A DNA stretch of 18,041 nt from an uncultured Eubacteriales bacterium. GTDB lineage: Bacteria > Bacillota > Clostridia > Oscillospirales > Oscillospiraceae. Both the position numbers and the translations under genes were made by a program. The stretch is taken from positions 1 through 18,041 of the forward strand of contig CAUABY010000013.1 in the NCBI GenBank assembly GCA_958427375.1, read 5' to 3'. Shown piece by piece: positions 15,063 through 18,041 of this stretch. The first letter of the stretch is position 1, and every line of letters starts with the position of its first letter. The notes below the pieces were generated by a model. It did not search any database and had not been told where the DNA came from. It was given only the letters and a program-made list of their open reading frames with translations.

Positions 15063-15264
15063 AGACTGTCAAAAAACTATGCTGCAATGTAAAGAAAACA
15101 GAGCAGCAGGGGAGCTTGAGGGGGCAAGGCCCGCCTCAAATACAATAAACCGCCGCCGAAAAGCCTTGATTTTCAAGGCCTTTCGGGCGAAGCTGCATTT
15201 TGATACCATCAAAATGCTCGGCGGATGAAGCGGTCAAAAAAGTCTATTTCAGACTTTTTTGACA
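15063..15264. mobile_element. Structured element with terminal inverted repeats (MITE-like), about 200 bp
   Basis: TGTCAAAAAA at 15067-15076 is matched exactly in inverted orientation by TTTTTTGACA at 15255-15264. Between them the DNA is densely self-complementary: TTGAGGGGGC with GCCC-g-CCTCAA (15116-15139), CCGAAA plus GCCTTGA with their complements (15156-15186), GCATTTTGAT with ATCAAAATGC (15195-15217), and an outer CCGCCG (15150-15155) with CGGCGG (15219-15224) that encloses the last two. The terminal hairpin GTCAAAAAAGTCT with its complement (15233-15263) ends it. No ORF is convincing. It could be a non-autonomous transposable repeat or a structured RNA, and it may also end importer transcription. 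Confidence 0.55.
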
Positions 15265-15269
15265 AGCTG

Positions 15270-15306
15270 AAATCAACACCTTCGGACTTACCGAAGGTGT
15301 TGATTT
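15270..15306. repeat. Perfect 16-bp inverted repeat (hairpin)
   Basis: AAATCAACACCTTCGG (15270-15285) pairs with its full complement (15291-15306) around the loop ACTTA. It lies directly after the structured element. It may belong to it, or be a bidirectional transcription stop that ends the importer operon; the T-run after it is weak. Confidence 0.6.
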
Positions 15307-15416
15307 ATTACATATACCTTTTACACCGCATTCGCTGCCATATTTTTCAAAGGGTCATATATGGTAATATCATAGTCAAGACCACCAGCATCGCCGGTGG
15401 CTTCCTCTTTATAAGC
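15307..15416. other. AT-rich intergenic stretch with minor hairpins
   Basis: No gene is seen. It contains CCATAT with ATATGG (about 15340-15366) and an imperfect CCACC with GGTGG hairpin at 15382-15400. The latter resembles hairpins found at the ends of IS200/IS605-type elements, but no transposase is present, so this is only a resemblance. Confidence 0.3.
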
Positions 15417-15452
15417 AAAGAGCTGTAGCTAAACAGTGTGCTACAGCTCTTT
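15417..15452 (-). terminator. Hairpin terminator at the end of a minus-strand gene remnant
   Basis: AAAGAGCTGTAGC (15417-15429) pairs perfectly over 13 bp with 15440-15452 around a 10-nt loop. On the minus strand it overlaps the TAA of the remnant gene (15451-15453) and is followed by GCTTATAAAG. On the plus strand it is followed by ACTTATTTTC, so it could stop transcription in both directions. Confidence 0.65.
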
Positions 15453-15561
15453 ACTTATTTTCTTCTATGCAGTAATCAACAAGCATTTCTATCATCTTCC
15501 TGTTGGTTTGCGAGAGCTTTTGTATACGTTCAGTGAGAGCGTGAAAATCGTTCTGCGTCTC
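15451..15561 (-). pseudogene. C-terminal tail of a lost gene, possibly an XRE-type regulator
   Basis: The minus strand reads about 37 codons ending in TAA at 15451-15453. The peptide contains DFHALTERIQKLSQTNRKM and then IEMLVDYCIEENK, an amphipathic helical tail. Its stop is immediately followed by a terminator hairpin, as at a true gene end. The pattern (x-LxxxIQxLSxxNRxKxxELxxxY) resembles tails of clostridial XRE-family repressors, but the DNA-binding domain is missing, so the identity is tentative. Upstream, at about 15555-15566, the sequence changes into the plus-strand lipoprotein remnant, indicating a deletion or insertion junction. Confidence 0.5.
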
Positions 15562-16248
15562 CTTGCCGGCTGCGGCGAGAAATCCAACTACAACAAAGCT
15601 ATGGATTATTTCAACAGCGGAGATTACGATAATGCTTTGCCTATCTTTATCGAGTTAGGCGAATACGAAAACGCACCCTCAATGGTACACGAATGCAGAT
15701 GGAATATTCTTTATGACTACATAGAGAATAAAGGTTCCAAAAACAGAGCTTTGGAGGTTTTGGTTACAGTAGACTATCCTGCCATGATTGACTATTCAGG
15801 CGAACTTAGAGACCATGATATTTGCTTGGGTATAGACAAACCTGACAGAGACAGCCTGTACCTTGCTCTTTCAGATCAATTTGAGGGGGCATGCATTATT
15901 GAGTACAATCCCTCTTATCTGTTAATTCAAGTTCACAAGGGTATGGATTAAAAGGCTGCTTTTGCTTTTCAGAATTATTTTGATGATACTTGGTGCAGTT
16001 GTATGGAACAGGCAAGCGGACAGCTTGATATGAAGGCATCATCGGCCACTCCGATCATTGATACACAGACATATCATTACAACTATAAATATCCGTATAA
16101 GGCAGAATACAGTACCAATCCGGAAGATTTTAGCCCCTCTCTTTTGAATAAATACTATAAATGTATCATAGATTATGTATCAAAACTTTTAGAGGACTCT
16201 GGCTCTGGTATAACTTTAAAGGATTTAGGCTTTGAGAAGTTGAAATAA
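15541..16248 (+). pseudogene. Degenerate lipoprotein gene: 5' truncated and with an in-frame TAA
   Basis: From about 15556 the plus frame reads LLAGCGEKSNYNKAMDYFNSG, a lipobox cysteine followed by a TPR-like helix pair (AMDYFNSGDYDNALPIFIELGEYENA). The signal peptide before it is missing: only about 10 residues precede the cysteine from a GTG at 15541, and the frame upstream merely reads through the antisense of the neighbouring remnant. The frame meets TAA at 15949-15951, yet continues in the same frame as coherent protein (AAFAFQNYFDDTW, later TYHYNYKYPYKAEYSTNPED) to a TAA at 16246-16248. A single T-to-A change in the internal stop would restore Lys. It was probably once a surface lipoprotein of unknown function. 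AT-richer than the importer genes. Confidence 0.7.
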
Positions 16249-16298
16249 ATTATAAAGTGCATATATAATATACATGTTGACAGTTCAGAGTCACAAAC

Positions 16299-16332
16299 AG
16301 GGCGGCAGCATTTTGCTGTCGCCCTATGTTTT
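16299..16332 (+). terminator. Terminator hairpin between the two pseudogenes
   Basis: GGGCGGCAGC (16300-16309) pairs with GCTGTCGCCC (16315-16324) with one G-U and an ATTTT loop, extended by an A-T pair and followed by ATGTTTT. It lies between convergent genes and could serve both strands. Confidence 0.65.
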
Positions 16333-16353
16333 GGCTGGCTTGCTCTGTAGGCC

Positions 16354-16669
16354 TTACTCCACATAAGAATAGCCCATGCGCTGATAGTCAGGCAGGATGC
16401 TGACAGGGCCGAAGGTCAAAATGTCCTTCACCGCGCCGTTTTCATCCGTAAGCTTCGCCTTTGTATACATGATATTGCCGATTACCTCGCCGTTCAGCTC
16501 AATGACAAAATCCAGCTCCGGGATGAAATCCTCATGCCCGCGCATGATATGCACCAAGTAGTGCTCCACACAGCCCGGCACATATATTATAAAAGACCCG
16601 CCTTGTGATGTCCTCCACCCTTGGCCAGTCACTTTTTTCTTCGTTTCTGATTATGATTTTCCTCTCCAT
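16354..16669 (-). pseudogene. Frameshifted, 3'-truncated GNAT N-acetyltransferase
   Basis: An intact start region exists: GGAGGACAAT followed by ATG at 16667-16669, encoding MERKIIIRNEEKSDWPRVED then ITRRVFYNI. After this the frame fails (CAGLCG). The family-typical continuation IYVPGCVEHYLVHIMRGHED resumes in another frame, then FIPELDFVIELNGEVIGNIM and LTFGPVSILPDYQR. Two bases appear to be lost in the TATAATATAT tract near 16580-16590. The protein stops seven residues after the acetyl-CoA binding loop DYQR (MGYSYVE, TAA at 16354-16356), where an intact relative would continue with RGIG and about 70 more residues. Both defects argue for a dead gene. Intact relatives are common in clostridia; their acetyl acceptor is unknown. 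Confidence 0.8.
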
Positions 16670-16724
16670 ATTGTCCTCCGTTTCTCATATTTCAAACAGG
16701 CTCAGCTTTCCCCGCGGCGCGGCA

Positions 16725-16753
16725 ACATATCACGCGGCCGCCCAACATATACT
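16725..16753 (+). promoter_or_regulatory. Predicted sigma-E (sporulation) promoter of spoIIID
   Basis: ACATATC (16725-16731) is separated by 14 nt from CATATACT (16746-16753). The -10 matches the sigma-E consensus CATACAMT at 7 of 8 positions, the -35 is a partial match to KMATATT, and the spacing is right. Transcription would start near 16760, about 25 nt before the GTG. In Bacillus, spoIIID is known to be sigma-E dependent, which supports the call. Confidence 0.6.
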
Positions 16754-16784
16754 CAAGTACGAGCAGTTGTTGGGAGTGGTGCAT

Positions 16785-17042
16785 GTGCGTACAAATATCG
16801 AGGAAAGAGTCCGCGACCTTGCCGCGTACATCGTAGATAACCAGACCACCGTCCGCGCCGCCGCAAAGCAGTTCGGAATCAGTAAGTCCACCGTACATAA
16901 GGATTTGACCGAGCGTCTGCCGCGCATCGACCCGGCGCTGTACGCTCAGGCGCGCAGGCTCTTGGATATAAACAAAGCCGAGCGCCATATACGCGGCGGC
17001 CTCGCCACAAGAAAAAAATACAAGGGCGCAAAGCCCCGCTGA
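16785..17042 (+). CDS. spoIIID: SpoIIID, sporulation transcriptional regulator
   Basis: An 85-residue DNA-binding protein matching SpoIIID in length and sequence. RTNIEERVRDLAAYIVDN leads into the helix-turn-helix TTVRAAAKQFGISKSTVHKD, then LTERLPRIDPALYAQARRLLD and the basic tail NKAERHIRGGLATRKKYKG that adds minor-groove contacts. SpoIIID switches mother-cell gene expression between sigma-E and sigma-K during spore formation. I place the start at GTG 16785 because GGGAG at 16772-16776 is 8 nt upstream and clostridial homologues begin MR-x-IEERV. A GTG at 16779 is only 2 nt from that site. The frame is open further upstream, but that stretch is antisense to the GNAT remnant and is not coding. 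It is monocistronic, with its own predicted promoter and terminator. Confidence 0.95.
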   Translation: MRTNIEERVRDLAAYIVDNQTTVRAAAKQFGISKSTVHKDLTERLPRIDPALYAQARRLLDINKAERHIRGGLATRKKYKGAKPR

Positions 17043-17087
17043 CAGCGCCGTGCGGCGCAAAATGAGAGAAAATACCTCCACAGCAGT

Positions 17088-17121
17088 TTGGGGAACTCCG
17101 CAAGGGGTTCCCCAATTTTTT
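17088..17121 (+). terminator. Rho-independent terminator after spoIIID
   Basis: TTGGGGAACTCC (17088-17099) pairs with GGGGTTCCCCAA (17104-17115), 12 bp with one G-U, closed by a GCAA tetraloop and followed by six T residues (17116-17121). A textbook strong terminator. Confidence 0.95.
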
Positions 17122-17166
17122 GCTTATCACGCGGCTGACACAGGCCGCACAGAATTCCTCAGCGCC

Positions 17167-17210
17167 GCGTTAGGTCTGCGGTTAGGCTTGCATTAGGGCC
17201 GCTTAAGGCT
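17167..17210. repeat. Four degenerate tandem units of about 11 bp
   Basis: Units GCGTTAGGTCT (17167), GCGGTTAGGCTT (17178), GCATTAGGGCC (17190) and GCTTAAGGCT (17201) share a GC-n-TTAGG core. They lie between the spoIIID terminator and the galT stop codon on the opposite strand. No function is evident. Confidence 0.45.
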
Positions 17211-17219
17211 GCTGTTTAA

Positions 17220-18020
17220 TCAAAGCTGAGCTATGAACCTGTCAAAGGCCGCCTGCCCCGCCGCGTCGCGCTTGAACACTCCGGCGTGCTCCAAAACCGT
17301 TTTGAACACCTGCCCCACCTCGTGTCGCAGGATGTCCCCCGCATTCTCGGCGGTGAAGGTATAGCGGCTCTTGAGCTCCTCCGCCCAGGGTGCGTGCTTT
17401 GCCGTGGCCTCGCTCGCGCCGAGATCGCCGCCGCTTATCAGGCAGTCCTCCAGCGCCGCGAGCTCCTCTTTCAGCCTGCGCGGCAGCACGGCAAGCCCCA
17501 TCACCTCAATAAGGCCGATGTTCTCCTTTTTAATATGGTGCAGCTCCGCATGCGGGTGGAATACGCCCAGAGGGCAGTCCTCGGTGCAGATGTTGTTGCG
17601 CAGCACAAGGTCAAGCTGGTACTTGCCGTCCACGCGGCGCGCGATGGGAGTGATGGTGCTGTGCTTCTCCCCGTCCGTCTCGGCGAAGATAAAAGCGCTC
17701 TCGTCCGTGTAGCCGCGCCAGCTGATGAGAATGCGCTCGGCAAGCCCGGTGAGCTTGGCACGATTATCAGACGTCAGGCGGATGACCGACATCGGCCACG
17801 CGGCAACGCCGCTCTCCACATCCTCATAACCCTTTACGGTGAAACGGCGCTCTATCGGCGCGCGCTCCATCGGGAAGCTGAAATGCCCGCCCTGAAAATG
17901 GTCGTGGCTGAGGATGGAGCCGCCGACGATGGGCAAGTCCGCGTTGCTGCCGACAAAATAGTGCGGGAAGAGCTCCGTGAAGTCCAAAAGCCGCTCAAAG
18001 GCGTTCTTGTCCACCTTCAT
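17220..18020 (-). CDS. galT: UDP-glucose--hexose-1-phosphate uridylyltransferase (class II GalT), catalytic and C-terminal part
   Basis: From the ATG at 18018-18020 the frame encodes 266 residues matching the later half of Firmicutes-type GalT, which is normally about 490-500 residues. Residues about 18-45 read FPHYFVGSNADLPIVGGSIL followed by SHDHFQGG. HDHFQ (39-43) is the equivalent of the catalytic HxHxQ motif, whose middle histidine is uridylylated. KWPMSVIRL-like AWPMSVIRLTS and HAELHHIKKENIGLIEVMGLAVLP follow in family order. The enzyme exchanges UMP between UDP-glucose and galactose-1-phosphate in the Leloir pathway. Homology seems to continue upstream (AEHRT), but an in-frame TGA lies at 18036-18038. 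The visible gene is therefore either interrupted or would have to start at 18020 without its N-terminal half. It may be a pseudogene; the rest lies beyond the window. Confidence 0.8.
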   Translation of the reverse strand: MKVDKNAFERLLDFTELFPHYFVGSNADLPIVGGSILSHDHFQGGHFSFPMERAPIERRFTVKGYEDVESGVAAWPMSVIRLTSDNRAKLTGLAERILISWRGYTDESAFIFAETDGEKHSTITPIARRVDGKYQLDLVLRNNICTEDCPLGVFHPHAELHHIKKENIGLIEVMGLAVLPRRLKEELAALEDCLISGGDLGASEATAKHAPWAEELKSRYTFTAENAGDILRHEVGQVFKTVLEHAGVFKRDAAGQAAFDRFIAQL

Positions 18021-18041
18021 CGTGCGGTGCTCGGCTCAGAG

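Noticed and set aside
15031..15228. Small plus-strand open frame of 65 codons after the importer operon
   Set aside because: It coincides with the hairpin-rich element, and its translation is determined by the inverted repeats; no ribosome site.
15382..15400. CCACC/GGTGG hairpin as the end of an IS200/IS605 element
   Set aside because: No TnpA or TnpB coding sequence or second end is present, so only a resemblance remains.
16605..16784. 60 extra N-terminal codons for spoIIID
   Set aside because: This stretch overlaps the 5' end of the GNAT remnant and the predicted promoter, and SpoIIID proteins are only about 85-93 residues.
17045..17058. GC-rich GCGCCG/CGGCGC hairpin right after spoIIID as the terminator
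   Set aside because: It has no T-run; the hairpin at 17088-17121 with six T residues is far better.
1..18041. CRISPR arrays, tRNA or rRNA genes, phage integrase or attachment sites
   Set aside because: I looked for regularly spaced repeats and recognisable RNA gene or integrase sequences and saw none.

Overview
The window looks like a chromosomal segment of an anaerobic, endospore-forming Clostridia species, probably of the Oscillospiraceae type. The reasons are a clostridial spoIIID with a sigma-E-like promoter, Firmicutes-style Shine-Dalgarno sites with GTG and TTG starts, a class II (Firmicutes-type) galT, and a GNAT gene of a form common in clostridia. This is inference from gene content; no species is recognised.

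Positions 1-7565 (minus strand) are one tightly packed surface-polysaccharide operon that runs off the left edge. It is read from a promoter at about 7713-7742. In transcription order it holds a GT4 glycosyltransferase with a TTG start, a NodB-fold (polysaccharide deacetylase-like) protein, a FemAB-like/GNAT-fold acyltransferase, and four more GT4 glycosyltransferases. Gaps are 32 nt or less and two junctions overlap by 4 nt. Together they would assemble and modify a repeat unit or glycoconjugate. No polymerase, flippase or initiating transferase is visible, so these must lie outside the window.

Positions 7955-15018 (plus strand) hold a TetR regulator with its own terminator, then a six-gene operon: a family-5 lipoprotein binding protein, a TenA/thiaminase II-like enzyme with almost all catalytic residues, two DppB/DppC-type permeases and two DppD/DppF-type ATPases. 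The operon promoter is near consensus and is followed immediately by a 28-bp perfect palindrome, the best candidate operator for the TetR protein. The combination of a peptide-type importer, a thiaminase II-like enzyme and a TetR switch, with no thiamin riboswitch visible, is the most interesting system here. It suggests import and intracellular hydrolysis of a thiamin-related or other aminopyrimidine-like compound, which is a hypothesis. Three consecutive hairpins separate the binding protein and TenA genes from the membrane and ATPase genes.

Positions 15019-16669 are AT-richer and decayed. They contain a roughly 200-bp structured element with terminal inverted repeats, strong hairpins, the tail of a minus-strand gene abutting a headless lipoprotein gene that also carries an in-frame TAA, and a frameshifted, 3'-truncated GNAT gene.

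Positions 16725-18041 return to housekeeping content: spoIIID with a predicted sigma-E promoter and a strong terminator, then the catalytic and C-terminal part of galT (minus strand). In galT an in-frame TGA sits just upstream of the first ATG, close to the window edge.
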